NCBI RefSeq assembly: GCF_016464385.1
Contig: NZ_JADMLH010000028.1
Location: 1 to 64,000 of the forward strand
Reading direction: 5' to 3'
Length of the DNA stretch: 64,000 nt
Source: Nucisporomicrobium flavum
GTDB taxonomy: Bacteria > Actinomycetota > Actinomycetes > Mycobacteriales > Micromonosporaceae
Part shown: positions 6,612-15,062 of the stretch, one piece after another
Layout of the letters: each line of letters starts with the position of its first letter
Position numbering within the stretch: the stretch's first letter is position 1
Translations under genes and position numbers: made by a program
The notes under the pieces: generated by a model
Database searches by the model: none
Told to the model about the DNA's origin: nothing
Seen by the model: only the letters and a program-made list of their open reading frames with translations

Positions 6612-8257
6612 CCAGACCCCTCCGCACCAGTGACCCACGGCAACTGGGTGGGTACGAACTGCTGTCCCGGCTCGGCGAGGGCGGCATGGGCACGGTGTTC
6701 CTCGCCCGCGCCGCGAACGGCCGGCTGGTCGCCGTCAAGGTCATCCGGCCCGAGTACGCGTACGAGGACGAGTTCCGCGCCCGGTTCCGCAGCGAGGTCA
6801 CCCGCGCCCGCCAGGTCCCGCCGTTCTGCACCGCCGAGGTGCTCGACGCCGACCCCGAGCACCCCACGCCCTACCTCGTGGTCGAGTACGTCGACGGGCC
6901 CAGCCTCGCCGAGGTGGTCGGCGAGAACGGGCCGCTGACCGCGGGGAACCTGCACAGCGTGGCCGTCGGCGTGGCCACCGCCATCGCGGCGATCCACGGC
7001 GCCGGCGTCATCCACCGTGACCTCAAGCCCCGCAACGTGCTGTTCTCCCTGGGCACCCCGAAGGTCATCGACTTCGGCATCGCCCGGGCGCTCGAGGTGA
7101 CGAGCGCCCACACGCGCACCGATCAGATGGTGGGCACGGTCGCGTACATGGCCCCGGAACGCTTCGACTCCGACAGCCGCGCGACCGGGCCGGCCGCCGA
7201 CGTGTTCGCGTGGGGCGCCGTTGTCACGTACGCGGGCACCGGCCGTACGCCCTTCGCCGCCGACTCCCCCGCGGCGACCGCGGCACGCATCCTGACCCAG
7301 CCGCCCGAACTGGCCGGGTTGCCGGCGCCGCTGCGTGACCTCGTGGCGCTCACGCTGGCCAAGGACCCCGCCGAGCGGCCGACCGCGCACGAGCTGCTCG
7401 ACATGCTGCTCGCCGCGGGGCCGCAGGAGGCGCTGGGCCTCGCGCAGCGCCCGGAGCTCCGGGAAGCCGCCGAGGCCGTGCAGCACTCGGGACGGCACTC
7501 CACCGGGGACCAGCGACGGCGGCGGACCACCCGTACGCTCACCGACGCCCCACCCCGGCGGCGACGGCGCCGGCACCTCATCCCGCTGGCGGCCGCTGCC
7601 GTGGTGGCCGCCGTGCTCGGCACCGTCCTGACCATGCACCTCGTGAACGGCGGCGCCTCCGGCGACGACAAGAGCGCGGTCCAGCAGATGTCCGTGGCAC
7701 CACCGGCGCCGCGGCAGGTCCGGGGCCCCTCGGTGATCGACCCGCTCGACCGCCCCGGCCAGTGGTACCCCACCGCCGGCGTCAACGGCACCTGCGCCTT
7801 CACCGCCGACGGCCTGCGGATGCGCACCGGCGACCTCGGGGAGATCCACTGCCCCGGCCCGGACGACACCTTCGCCGGCGATCAGAGCATCGCGGCCGAC
7901 GTGACGCTGAGAAAACGGGGCAGCTGCGGGCTGATCTGGTTCCGCTGGACCGGGCCCAGCGGCTACCTGCTGTCGGCGTGCGAGGGCACGCTCAAGCTCC
8001 AGCTCATCGACGACAGCAACGAGACCACGCTGACCACCGTGGCCGCACCCGCCTTCACCCTCGGCGCGAAGCACCGGATCGCGATCGAGCTGCGCGGCCG
8101 GGTCGCCACCGTGGCGGTCGACGCGCAACCCGCTTTCCAGACGCCGGTCACCGACCCCGCGCTGGTCGCCGGCCGGGTGATGCTCGGCGTGAACGGCGAC
8201 CCGGAGTACGGCGACGGCGAGGTCCTGTTCGCCGCTGCCCGGATCCGCTCGCTGTAG
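6608..8257 (+). CDS. Transmembrane Ser/Thr protein kinase with extracellular lectin-like domain
   Basis: 549 aa. Hanks-type kinase domain, about 16-275: glycine loop GEGGMG (23-28), Lys44 in VAVKVI, catalytic HRDLKPRN (about 136-143), DFGIAR, and MAPERF. A juxtamembrane basic stretch and one membrane helix (about 325-346) lead to an outside domain with a concanavalin-like/DUF1080 look (QSIAADVTLRKRG, GLIWFRW, HRIAIELRGRVATVAVD). The outside part may bind a glycan and signal inward. No PASTA repeats, so it is not PknB. The GTG start is coupled to a short leader ORF. Confidence 0.9.
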   Translation: MTRPLRTSDPRQLGGYELLSRLGEGGMGTVFLARAANGRLVAVKVIRPEYAYEDEFRARFRSEVTRARQVPPFCTAEVLDADPEHPTPYLVVEYVDGPSLAEVVGENGPLTAGNLHSVAVGVATAIAAIHGAGVIHRDLKPRNVLFSLGTPKVIDFGIARALEVTSAHTRTDQMVGTVAYMAPERFDSDSRATGPAADVFAWGAVVTYAGTGRTPFAADSPAATAARILTQPPELAGLPAPLRDLVALTLAKDPAERPTAHELLDMLLAAGPQEALGLAQRPELREAAEAVQHSGRHSTGDQRRRRTTRTLTDAPPRRRRRRHLIPLAAAAVVAAVLGTVLTMHLVNGGASGDDKSAVQQMSVAPPAPRQVRGPSVIDPLDRPGQWYPTAGVNGTCAFTADGLRMRTGDLGEIHCPGPDDTFAGDQSIAADVTLRKRGSCGLIWFRWTGPSGYLLSACEGTLKLQLIDDSNETTLTTVAAPAFTLGAKHRIAIELRGRVATVAVDAQPAFQTPVTDPALVAGRVMLGVNGDPEYGDGEVLFAAARIRSL

Positions 8258-8346
8258 CTGCCCGCCCGGGACCGCAATGATCTTTACGGCCCTGTTTCGC
8301 GTATCTTGACGTACCGGCCGACGGGCGGACAGCGAGGCGGAACGAC

Positions 8347-9261
8347 ATGGCGGACGAGGACGACGAGCTCCAGCGGCAGGATCCCGTGCTGGTACGCCCG
8401 TACATCAGGACGGAGCCGAGCAGCACCGAGCCCGCCACGCCCGTGGACCGTCCGGAGGAGACCTGGCCGGAGACGGCCATGCTGCCCGACGAGGAGCCGG
8501 CACCCGGCGAACCCGCGGCCGCCCCGGCCGCCGTGCCCCCGCCGCCCGGCCGCGGCGTCACCCCGCTGCGGCAGCGGCTCATCGTCCTCGGTGGAGTCCT
8601 CGTGCTCGCGCTCGCGGCGGCCGCGTTCGTGCTGCTCGGTACGGGCGGCGACGACAAGCCGCCGCTGCCGGAGACCCAGGCGACGCTGCCCGCGCCCGGG
8701 GTCACCGGCTCGCTGGGCGACGCCCCCGGCTCCCCACGCGCCTCCGCGGCTGCCGGTCGCACACCTCGCCCGTCCACCACCACCCCGGCCCGCACGGAGT
8801 CCACATCGCGGCCGGGGCAGGCCGTCCCGCCCGCCGGTACCACGTCGGCGCCGGCGTCGGCGGCTGCCCCGTCGGCCACGCTCGCCCCGCCACCTGCGGC
8901 GGACCGCACCGGAGCGGTCACCGCGGCCGGCGGCCGCTGCCTCGCGCTCGGCGGCCTGCTCGGGCTCGACGGCAGCCCCATCCAGGTGAGCGGCTGCAGC
9001 GGCGTCAGCTACCAGTCGTTCACCCTGGCGGCCGACGGCACTCTGCGGGTCGCGGGACGCTGCGCCCAGGTCACCGGCGACGGCGAGGTCCGAACCGTAC
9101 GCTGCGACGACCGCGAGAGTGCCCAGTGGCGCGCCGGGCCGGGCGGCTCACTGGTGAACCCGGCGACCGGGCAGTGCCTCACCGACCCCGGTTCGGCCGG
9201 CGGCACCGCCACGGTGTCCACCTGCACCGGTGACGCGTCGCAGTCCTGGAAGCTTCCCTAG
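8347..9261 (+). CDS. Single-pass membrane protein with extracellular ricin-type lectin domain
   Basis: 304 aa. Acidic/Pro-rich cytoplasmic part, one membrane helix near 79-99 (IVLGGVLVLALAAAAFVLLG), a long Pro/Thr/Ala linker, then a ricin-B/CBM13-like domain from about 190 with Cys and Gln-x-Trp marks (GRCLAL, GRCAQVTG, ESAQWRAG, GQCLTD, ASQSWKL). Such domains bind sugars. It lies 89 nt after the kinase and may share its signalling role or be a substrate. The stop overlaps the convergent gene's stop by 4 nt. Confidence 0.75.
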   Translation: MADEDDELQRQDPVLVRPYIRTEPSSTEPATPVDRPEETWPETAMLPDEEPAPGEPAAAPAAVPPPPGRGVTPLRQRLIVLGGVLVLALAAAAFVLLGTGGDDKPPLPETQATLPAPGVTGSLGDAPGSPRASAAAGRTPRPSTTTPARTESTSRPGQAVPPAGTTSAPASAAAPSATLAPPPAADRTGAVTAAGGRCLALGGLLGLDGSPIQVSGCSGVSYQSFTLAADGTLRVAGRCAQVTGDGEVRTVRCDDRESAQWRAGPGGSLVNPATGQCLTDPGSAGGTATVSTCTGDASQSWKLP

Positions 9262-10136
9262 CCGTCCCGGTTCTCGAGAGCCTTCACGACGGCGGCCATG
9301 TCCTCGGTTCCGTGCCCGAGGGCCACCGCCTCCGCGTACAGCGCGTGACATGCGTCGAGCACCGGCGAGGCGATCCCGGCCTGCCGGGCGGCGGCGGCGA
9401 TCAGCTCGTTGTTGTACAGCACGTCCTGCAGGGCGGCCTGCACGGCGAATTCCCGGCCGAGCAGCTTCGCAGCCTTCACCCGGGACACGTCGCTGGCCAT
9501 CGGGCCGGCGTCCAGCACCGCGGTCAGCCGCGCCAGGTCCAGCCCGTGCCGCTCGGCGAAGTGGTACGCCTCGGCCAGCCCGGTCACCATGCTGATCAGG
9601 TACAGGTTGACGGCGAGCTTCATCAGCAGCGCCTGCGGCACCGGCCCGCACTCGACCGCGTCGCGGGTCATCGGCGCCAGCAGCGGGCGTACCTCGGCGA
9701 CGTCCGCGGGATCCCCGGCCAGCATCGCGACCAGCTGCCCCGCCTCGGCGGGCTTGCGCGACCCGGACACGGGGGCCTCGACGTACCGGCCCCCGGCGGC
9801 GGCCACGTCGTCCGCGAGCCCGCGGGAGTAGCCGGGTGCGGTCGTACCCATGTGGACCAGCAGCCGCCCGGCGACCGCGCCGAACGCCGGTGTCCCGCGG
9901 CCCAGCACCGCGTCGATCGCCTCGCCGTTCGCGAGCATCATCAGCACCACCCCGGCCCGCTGCAGGACCTCGGCCGGGCTCGCCGCGACGGTTGCGCCGG
10001 CTTCGCGTACGGCCTCGCACCGGCGCGGGTCCCGGGTCCACACCAGCAGCGGGGTGCCGGCGCGGGCCAGGTTGAGCGCCATCGGCTCACCCATCACCCC
10101 GAGCCCCAGAAACCCGACGATCTTGCTGTCCGTCAT
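9258..10136 (-). CDS. NAD(P)-dependent oxidoreductase, 3-hydroxyisobutyrate dehydrogenase family
   Basis: 292 aa. Rossmann motif GFLGLGVMGEPMALNLARAG at the N-terminus, VEAPVSGSRKPAEAGQL in the substrate loop, and the catalytic Lys in LLMKLAVNLYLISMVTGLAEA. These enzymes oxidize beta-hydroxyacids or reduce imines; the substrate here is unknown. The ATG at 10136 fits a leaderless start (TACCGT six bases upstream); a GTG/ATG 21 nt further upstream is possible. Confidence 0.85.
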   Translation of the reverse strand: MTDSKIVGFLGLGVMGEPMALNLARAGTPLLVWTRDPRRCEAVREAGATVAASPAEVLQRAGVVLMMLANGEAIDAVLGRGTPAFGAVAGRLLVHMGTTAPGYSRGLADDVAAAGGRYVEAPVSGSRKPAEAGQLVAMLAGDPADVAEVRPLLAPMTRDAVECGPVPQALLMKLAVNLYLISMVTGLAEAYHFAERHGLDLARLTAVLDAGPMASDVSRVKAAKLLGREFAVQAALQDVLYNNELIAAAARQAGIASPVLDACHALYAEAVALGHGTEDMAAVVKALENRDG

Positions 10137-10142
10137 GGCCGT

Positions 10143-10148
10143 ACGGTA
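10143..10148 (-). promoter_or_regulatory. Leaderless -10 box TACCGT
   Basis: TACCGT, a 6-nt spacer (acggcc), then the ATG at 10136 on the minus strand. No Shine-Dalgarno sequence is present. Confidence 0.4.
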
Positions 10149-10193
10149 TCCACGCATCCCGCCGCCGGGCAGCAGCCAATTCCCCAGGCGCGG

Positions 10194-10595
10194 CTACGGC
10201 ACGCCGATCAGCTGCCGTTCCAGCAGGCCGGTGAAGGACGGGAACGACTCGGAGACCTCGCCCAGATCCCACAGGTTCACGACCTCCGCACGGCCGTCCG
10301 GGCGCAGGACGTACGCGTCGACGTTCCCGGAGCCGCCGATCACCGGCACCCGCCCGGTCCGCAGGTCGTCGCAGCGATCCAGCACCGAGTCCTCGGGCCC
10401 GACGCCGTGGAACCACGCGTGGTCGTACTGCCCGCCGTCGGTGAGCGTCAGGAAGCGCCGGTAGTCGTCGGGCACCTCAAGACCGAAGCGCGAGCGAACC
10501 GCGGCCGCGAAGGACTCCAGCTCCTGACGGGTACGGGCTGGGCGAGGCCGGTAACCGGTGCTCGACCAGAACTCCACCAGCGCGTCGACGTTCAC
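10194..10595 (-). CDS. SMI1/KNR4 (SUKH)-like protein
   Basis: 133 aa. LEVPDDYRRFLTLTDGG followed by VVNLWDLGEVSESFPSF has the pattern of SUKH-superfamily proteins, which often act as immunity proteins or small regulators. It is translationally coupled to the upstream methyltransferase gene by a GTGA overlap. No toxin is seen next to it, so an immunity role is unsupported. Confidence 0.65.
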   Translation of the reverse strand: MNVDALVEFWSSTGYRPRPARTRQELESFAAAVRSRFGLEVPDDYRRFLTLTDGGQYDHAWFHGVGPEDSVLDRCDDLRTGRVPVIGGSGNVDAYVLRPDGRAEVVNLWDLGEVSESFPSFTGLLERQLIGVP

Positions 10596-11299
10596 GAGCG
10601 TGCGAGGACGAGCCAGAACCGGGGCGTACCGTCGCGGGCCTGGCCGAGAGCGGTCAGGGCGCGCGTCGCCACGGTGAAGCCGGCCGCGGTCAGGTCGGCC
10701 CGGAGGGCGCGGAACCCGGTGGTGCGGTAGTACATGACGAACGGCGGGCGCCAGACGGCGTTGCGGACCCGCATCGCCAGGTCGAACCCGGCCATCGCCC
10801 AGTGGTCGACCGAGGCGACCGGTGGCGGCGCCCAGATCGGGAAGGCGAAGAGCCCGCCGGGCCGCAGCGCCCGGCGCACGCCCTCGAGCAGCGCCGGGCG
10901 TTCCGCGGGCAGGAAGTGGCCGAGCGCCCCGAACGTGACCGCGAGGTCGAAGCCACCGGCGAACGGGAGCGCGCGGACGTCACCCCGGACGAGCGTGGCC
11001 TCCGGATGGGCGAGGTGCGCCTGCGCGAGCATGCCGGCGCTGAAGTCCACGCCGGTGACCCGGCCCTGGCAGAGCGAGTCGAGCGCTGCCAGGCCCGCGC
11101 CGGTGCCGCAGCAGACGTCCAGCCCGTGGCCGAACGGACCGAGCCCGGACAGCACCTGCACGGTCGCCTCGATGACGGAGCCGGGCGTCCGGAAGGGTGT
11201 GTGGTCGAACTTCGGGGCCAGGAGGTCGTAGCCGCGCTCCACCGAGGACAGCGCCTGGACGCCGAGCTCGCGCAGAGTCGGACCCTGGGGCGAGAACAC
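10592..11299 (-). CDS. Class I SAM-dependent methyltransferase
   Basis: 235 aa. Motif I is GLDVCCGTGAGLAAL, motif II is RVTGVDFSAGML, then VRGDVRALPFAGGFDLAVTFGAL and RALRPGGLFAF. This is a UbiE/methyltransf_11-type fold of unknown substrate. The GTG at 11299 was chosen because family similarity starts there; the upstream open frame is low-complexity. Ends in a 4-nt overlap with the SUKH-like gene. Confidence 0.8.
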   Translation of the reverse strand: MFSPQGPTLRELGVQALSSVERGYDLLAPKFDHTPFRTPGSVIEATVQVLSGLGPFGHGLDVCCGTGAGLAALDSLCQGRVTGVDFSAGMLAQAHLAHPEATLVRGDVRALPFAGGFDLAVTFGALGHFLPAERPALLEGVRRALRPGGLFAFPIWAPPPVASVDHWAMAGFDLAMRVRNAVWRPPFVMYYRTTGFRALRADLTAAGFTVATRALTALGQARDGTPRFWLVLARS

Positions 11300-11396
11300 C
11301 GGCCGAGCGTACCCTCCGCCCCTTGACCCTCGACCACGTCGAGGGCCCACCCTCACCGGTGACGCCCGATCAGCGTGGCGAGTGAGGAGACCATCG

Positions 11397-11771
11397 ATGA
11401 CCGACCTGGAACAGCTGCGTCCCATCCTGCGAGCCGCCTGGGGAGCCGACACCTGCGACCCGCACGACATGCCGAACTGGCACCCCGGCAACCCGGCCCG
11501 CGGCCAGTGCGGGGTGACCGCGCTGGTCGTGCAGGACCTGCTCGGCGGCGACCTGATCCTCGGCGAGGTCTTCGCCGGGGACACGAAGGCCGGGTACCAC
11601 TACTGGAATCGGCTGCCCGACGGCCGCGAGGTGGACCTCACCGCCGACCAGTTCCACCCGGACGAGGTCGTGGTCGGAGGCGAGGTGCAGCACCGCCCGC
11701 CGGACGCCCCCCGGCGAGGCCGCGGCCAGTACGAACTCCTGCGGCAGCGCGTCCTCGCCGCGCTCGACTGA
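11397..11771 (+). CDS. YunG-like conserved protein
   Basis: 124 aa. The core GQCGVTALVVQDLLGGDL, GYHYWNRLPDGREVDLTADQF recalls the YunG family of unknown function. A conserved Cys followed later by His and Asp gives the look of a small papain-fold enzyme, which is inference. GAGGAGA lies 7 nt before the ATG at 11397. Confidence 0.65.
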   Translation: MTDLEQLRPILRAAWGADTCDPHDMPNWHPGNPARGQCGVTALVVQDLLGGDLILGEVFAGDTKAGYHYWNRLPDGREVDLTADQFHPDEVVVGGEVQHRPPDAPRRGRGQYELLRQRVLAALD

Positions 11772-11787
11772 TCCGCTGGGCCGGGCG

Positions 11788-12276
11788 TCAGCGCTTCGGG
11801 ACCCAGATGTTGTCGTGCTCGAGGTAGAACGCCGTGCGTTCCTCGTCGGACATCTCCGCGACTCGGGCCAGGCCCTCGAAGTAGCCCTCCCGTGGCGCAC
11901 CCGGGGAGAAGTGCAGCAGCATCGACGCCGGCTTCCCGGACTCGTTCTTGAAGCCGTGGATGCCGCCGGCCGGGACGTGCACGTAGTCGCCGGGCTCGGC
12001 GTCGATCCAGCGGCGCCCGTCGTAGATGCGCATCGTGCCGGTCAGGATGTAGAAGGACTCCGTCAGCGAGTGGTGGAAGTGCGGGTCGGGCCCGGTCACG
12101 TCCGGCCCGCATTCCCAGCGGTAGAGGCCGAACAGGCCGCCGGTCGAGGCGCCGGTGGACAGGTAGTGCACGCGGGTGCCGTTGGGGTAGACGAGCTCCG
12201 GTGCGGTGCTGTCCGGGCGGTGGGTGGCGCTGATCTCGCCCTCGTCCCCGTGGTACAGCGGAGGTGGATAGGTCAC
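11788..12276 (-). CDS. Cupin-domain protein
   Basis: 162 aa. Cupin motif 1 (PHFHHSLTESFYILTG) and motif 2 (GDYVHVPAGGIHGF) are complete, with His and Glu metal ligands. It is a small single-domain cupin that may bind a metal and a small ligand or act as a dioxygenase or isomerase. GTG start at 12276. Substrate unknown. Confidence 0.8.
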   Translation of the reverse strand: MTYPPPLYHGDEGEISATHRPDSTAPELVYPNGTRVHYLSTGASTGGLFGLYRWECGPDVTGPDPHFHHSLTESFYILTGTMRIYDGRRWIDAEPGDYVHVPAGGIHGFKNESGKPASMLLHFSPGAPREGYFEGLARVAEMSDEERTAFYLEHDNIWVPKR

Positions 12277-12324
12277 CGGCCCATCATGCCCCGGACGGCC
12301 TCGCGGCGGGGTCCCGTCCGCCGG

Positions 12325-12903
12325 TCAGCCGGTACGGCCGTTGGCGTACACGACGCGGAAGCCGAGGTGCTCGGCGAGCGCCGCCCAGCGGCCCGAGCGG
12401 ACGAGCCGTTCCACGCTGTCGATGCGGCCGCCGTTGACCAGCGCGTTCAGCACCACGGTCTCGAAGGCCGCCGACTCCACCCAGTCGATGGCCTTGGTGA
12501 AGCCGCACAGCATCGCGGCCTTGGTCTCGTGGAGGAATTCCTTGAGCACCCGGTCGGAGGCGCGCAGCACGGAGCAGCTGCCGAAGTACAGGGTGCGGCC
12601 GGCGCAGCGGCCGGACATCCAGGCGGCGATCTCGTCGAGCTCGACCGTGGTCTTGGCGGTGAGGCACAGCTGGGACGGCTGGCCGTGCAGGGCGAAGAAC
12701 CCGACCTTGAAGTCCTGGTACTTCCGGGAGAGCCACGTGTCGAGGTAGTAGTGCAGTTCCTCGATGGTGGCGGTGTCGCGGTGGATGAAGCGGATGCTGC
12801 CGAGGCGTTCGAGCAGCTCGAGGGTGGGCAGCACGGAACCCCGCTCGGTGAGGTCGTCCTCCCACTGCCCCTCGACGCAGAACACTCCCCCGGGCTTCGC
12901 CAC
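12325..12903 (-). CDS. DUF6642-like protein with possible caspase-fold His/Cys dyad
   Basis: 192 aa. VFCVEGQWEDDL at the start, then VGFFALHG (His73) and TLYFGSCSVL (Cys110), ending with GFTKAIDWVESAAFETVVL. The His-Gly and Ser-Cys placement after hydrophobic strands resembles clan CD (caspase/CHAT) peptidases; this is my inference. Family resemblance is to DUF6642. The GTG at 12903 has a GGGGGAG site close by; another start 15 nt upstream is possible. Confidence 0.6.
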   Translation of the reverse strand: MAKPGGVFCVEGQWEDDLTERGSVLPTLELLERLGSIRFIHRDTATIEELHYYLDTWLSRKYQDFKVGFFALHGQPSQLCLTAKTTVELDEIAAWMSGRCAGRTLYFGSCSVLRASDRVLKEFLHETKAAMLCGFTKAIDWVESAAFETVVLNALVNGGRIDSVERLVRSGRWAALAEHLGFRVVYANGRTG

Positions 12904-13075
12904 CGCTCCCCCTCGCACCGCGACTCGATCATCGCCGACCTGACGACGCTAGCCGACGCCGCGAAAAGCGGTGGTCCGGGCCACATGAAGCTGACAATGC
13001 TCACATATAACCCCGGCCTGCCGACGGCACGGTTCGCCGCCGGGGTCCGCCCGGCGCCGTACGGGAGGTCAGACG

Positions 13076-14083
13076 TTGCTGAACAAGGGCTGGGCTTGGC
13101 TCGCTGTGGTCGCCGCCGGGGGCGCGGCCGCGCTGACCGTACCCGTGGCGGCGCTGGCGGATCCGGGGACCGGCGCCCGGGCGACGCTCGCGGCGGTCGG
13201 CGACCCGGCGTCGCTCACGCTGGAGGCGCCCGCGACGGTGGCCCGGCTGGGCTCGCTCACGCTGACGGGCACGCTGTCGGCCGGCGCGGGCCCGCTGAGC
13301 GTCACCCGCCGGGACCTGGCCGGCTCCCATCCGCTCGCCGCGGTCACCGCGGACGCGGCGGGCGCCTTCACCGTGCACGACAAGCCCCCGGTGGGCGGCG
13401 CCAACACGTACACGGTGAGCTGGGCGGGCGATGACGCGTACGGGCCGGTGAGCCGGCAGGTCACGGTCACGGTCTCGCGCCGGGCAGCCACGCTGAGCGT
13501 CACCCGCAACGCCTCGACGTACGCGTACCACGCGGCCGCCACGGTCACCGCGAAGCTGGGGACGACCCACGACGTGCGCACGGTGTGTCTCTACGCGACG
13601 CCGAGGGGCGGCACCAAGGTCAAGATCAAGTGTGGCTCGGGTACGGTCACCGCCGCCTACCGCATCACCCGCCGGACGACCTTCAGCGCGGCCTTCGCGG
13701 GCGACCAGTGGTACCTGCCCCGCACGGTGAGCACCTCGGCGACCGCCCGCGCGCAGATCTCCCAGGTCCTGGACCGTCAGTACGGCACGTCGGGCAAGGA
13801 CAAGCTCTACCACCGCAGCGTGGACCCGCTCCTGCTCACCCGCATCCTGCCGGCGCGCCCGGGCGGCTGCTACGGCTTCCAGGCCCAGGCGTACGTGTCG
13901 AAGGCCTGGCGTACGGTCCTCACGAAGACCTGCTTCACGCTCAACGGCGACAGCATCGGCGGGGTGGAGCTGATCGGCTCGCACACCTCGGGAATGCGCT
14001 GGCGGCTGCGGTCCACCTTCGCCGGCGACGCGACGAACGCCGCGGCGACCGGCTCCTGGCAGTACCTGAAGTTCACCGCCTGA
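13076..14083 (+). CDS. Secreted protein with Ig-like repeats
   Basis: 335 aa. Signal peptide 1-28 (WAWLAVVAAGG core, cleavage near ALA-DP). Two or more Ig-like beta modules follow (SLTLEAPATVARLGSLTLTG; TYTVSWAGDDAYGPVSRQVT) and a C-terminal domain with Cys pairs and repeated FAGD(Q/A) strands. It resembles actinobacterial Ig-like wall or matrix proteins; function unknown. TTG start at 13076 with GGGAGG six bases before. Confidence 0.75.
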   Translation: MLNKGWAWLAVVAAGGAAALTVPVAALADPGTGARATLAAVGDPASLTLEAPATVARLGSLTLTGTLSAGAGPLSVTRRDLAGSHPLAAVTADAAGAFTVHDKPPVGGANTYTVSWAGDDAYGPVSRQVTVTVSRRAATLSVTRNASTYAYHAAATVTAKLGTTHDVRTVCLYATPRGGTKVKIKCGSGTVTAAYRITRRTTFSAAFAGDQWYLPRTVSTSATARAQISQVLDRQYGTSGKDKLYHRSVDPLLLTRILPARPGGCYGFQAQAYVSKAWRTVLTKTCFTLNGDSIGGVELIGSHTSGMRWRLRSTFAGDATNAAATGSWQYLKFTA

Positions 14084-14091
14084 GCCGGCCG

Positions 14092-14130
14092 GGGCCGCGC
14101 CCGGTCAGAGCGGGCCGCGCCGGTCAGAGC
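14092..14130. repeat. Short tandem repeat at a convergent gene junction
   Basis: Two ~20-nt units (GGGCCGCGCC(C)GGTCAGAGC) lie side by side. The second covers the stop codon of the diiron oxygenase gene on the minus strand. Confidence 0.7.
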
Positions 14131-15008
14131 AGGCCGGAGCGGCGCCACAGGGCCATGCCGGGGCCGCCGATGAGGTCCAGGTCCTTCAGGAACGCGACGA
14201 CCTTCTCCCCCGCCCAGCGCATCGTCTCCCGGAAGTACGGGTTCTCCCGTGCCGCCCGCGCACCCACCCGCGGGTCGATGCCCACCGACCGGTAGACCTC
14301 CGGCGAGATGAGCCGCCGCCCGGTCAGGTACGCCGCCCGCGCGATGATGATCCGGTCGTGGGCGAGCCGGCTGCGCCCGGCCGCGCGGACCTGGCGGGCG
14401 AGCTCCTCGCGGGCGTAGCGCACGTGCCGGGCCTCCTCGATGACGTGGATGCGCGACACCATGCGGACCAGCGGCTGGAGGCTCTCGTCGGCGGCGGCCT
14501 CGCGCTGCAGGGAGTCGAGGATCTCCTCGGCGATGAGGATGGCCGCGTACATCCGGGGGCCGGTGGCGGTCGCGGCGATCCACTTGCCGAGGCCGTTGTC
14601 GAACGCGCCGACGCGGTAGACCGGGCAGCCCAGCTTCTCGATCATGCGGCCGAACATCACCGAGTGGCGGCACTCGTCGGCGACCTCGGTGAGCGCGTAC
14701 TGGGCGTGCGGGGCGGTCGGGTCCTGCCGGTAGTACTCGCGGAGCAACAGCTGCATGAGGATCGTCTCGAACCAGACGCCGAGGCTGGCGATGCTCGCGA
14801 CCTCGTGCTTCGTCAGCGTACGGCGCTGCTCGGGGGTCAGGCCGTCCCAGAGCGGCGTGCCGTACAGCGAGGAGCGGTGCTCGGGCGCGAAGAAGGCGTC
14901 GGGCAGCAGGGGCGCGTCCCAGTCGATCTCCACCTCGGGGTCGTACGAGTGCGACGCCGACGAGCGCAGGAGCCGGGTCGCGGTCTGGGAACGGTCGGAG
15001 AGAACCAC
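14124..15008 (-). CDS. AurF-type diiron oxygenase
   Basis: 294 aa. A ferritin-like four-helix fold with paired metal-binding motifs: EVASIASLGVWFE, LTEVADECRHS, ILIAEEILDSLQRE and VIEEARHVRYAREE give the Glu and His ligands of the AurF/CmlI group (p-aminobenzoate N-oxygenase family). These oxidize aryl amines or other substrates with O2. It diverges from a TetR gene across a 54-nt region with an operator-like palindrome, so that regulator probably controls it. GTG start with GGAGG six bases away. Confidence 0.85.
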   Translation of the reverse strand: MVLSDRSQTATRLLRSSASHSYDPEVEIDWDAPLLPDAFFAPEHRSSLYGTPLWDGLTPEQRRTLTKHEVASIASLGVWFETILMQLLLREYYRQDPTAPHAQYALTEVADECRHSVMFGRMIEKLGCPVYRVGAFDNGLGKWIAATATGPRMYAAILIAEEILDSLQREAAADESLQPLVRMVSRIHVIEEARHVRYAREELARQVRAAGRSRLAHDRIIIARAAYLTGRRLISPEVYRSVGIDPRVGARAARENPYFRETMRWAGEKVVAFLKDLDLIGGPGMALWRRSGLL

Positions 15009-15031
15009 GTCTGCCTCCGCGAGGGGTTGAC

Positions 15032-15046
15032 GTTACCGGAAGTAAC
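15032..15046. promoter_or_regulatory. Operator-like palindrome between diiron oxygenase and TetR genes
   Basis: GTTACCGGAAGTAAC, a perfect inverted repeat (GTTAC / GTAAC) within the divergent promoter region. A TTGACG -35-like box precedes it on the plus strand, and TAACGT can serve as a -10 on the minus strand. Probably the binding site of the adjacent TetR regulator. Confidence 0.55.
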
Positions 15047-15062
15047 AGCTACTTCTCGTACT

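Noticed and set aside
12985..13075. Possible small ORF beginning MKLTMLTYNPG before the secreted Ig-like gene
   Set aside because: No ribosome site or -10 box at the right distance, and its continuation overlaps the real gene in another frame with shadow-like composition.
11815..13434. 539-codon plus-strand frame across the cupin and DUF6642-like genes
   Set aside because: Runs antisense to two genes with clear motifs and then through the real secreted-protein gene in the wrong frame.
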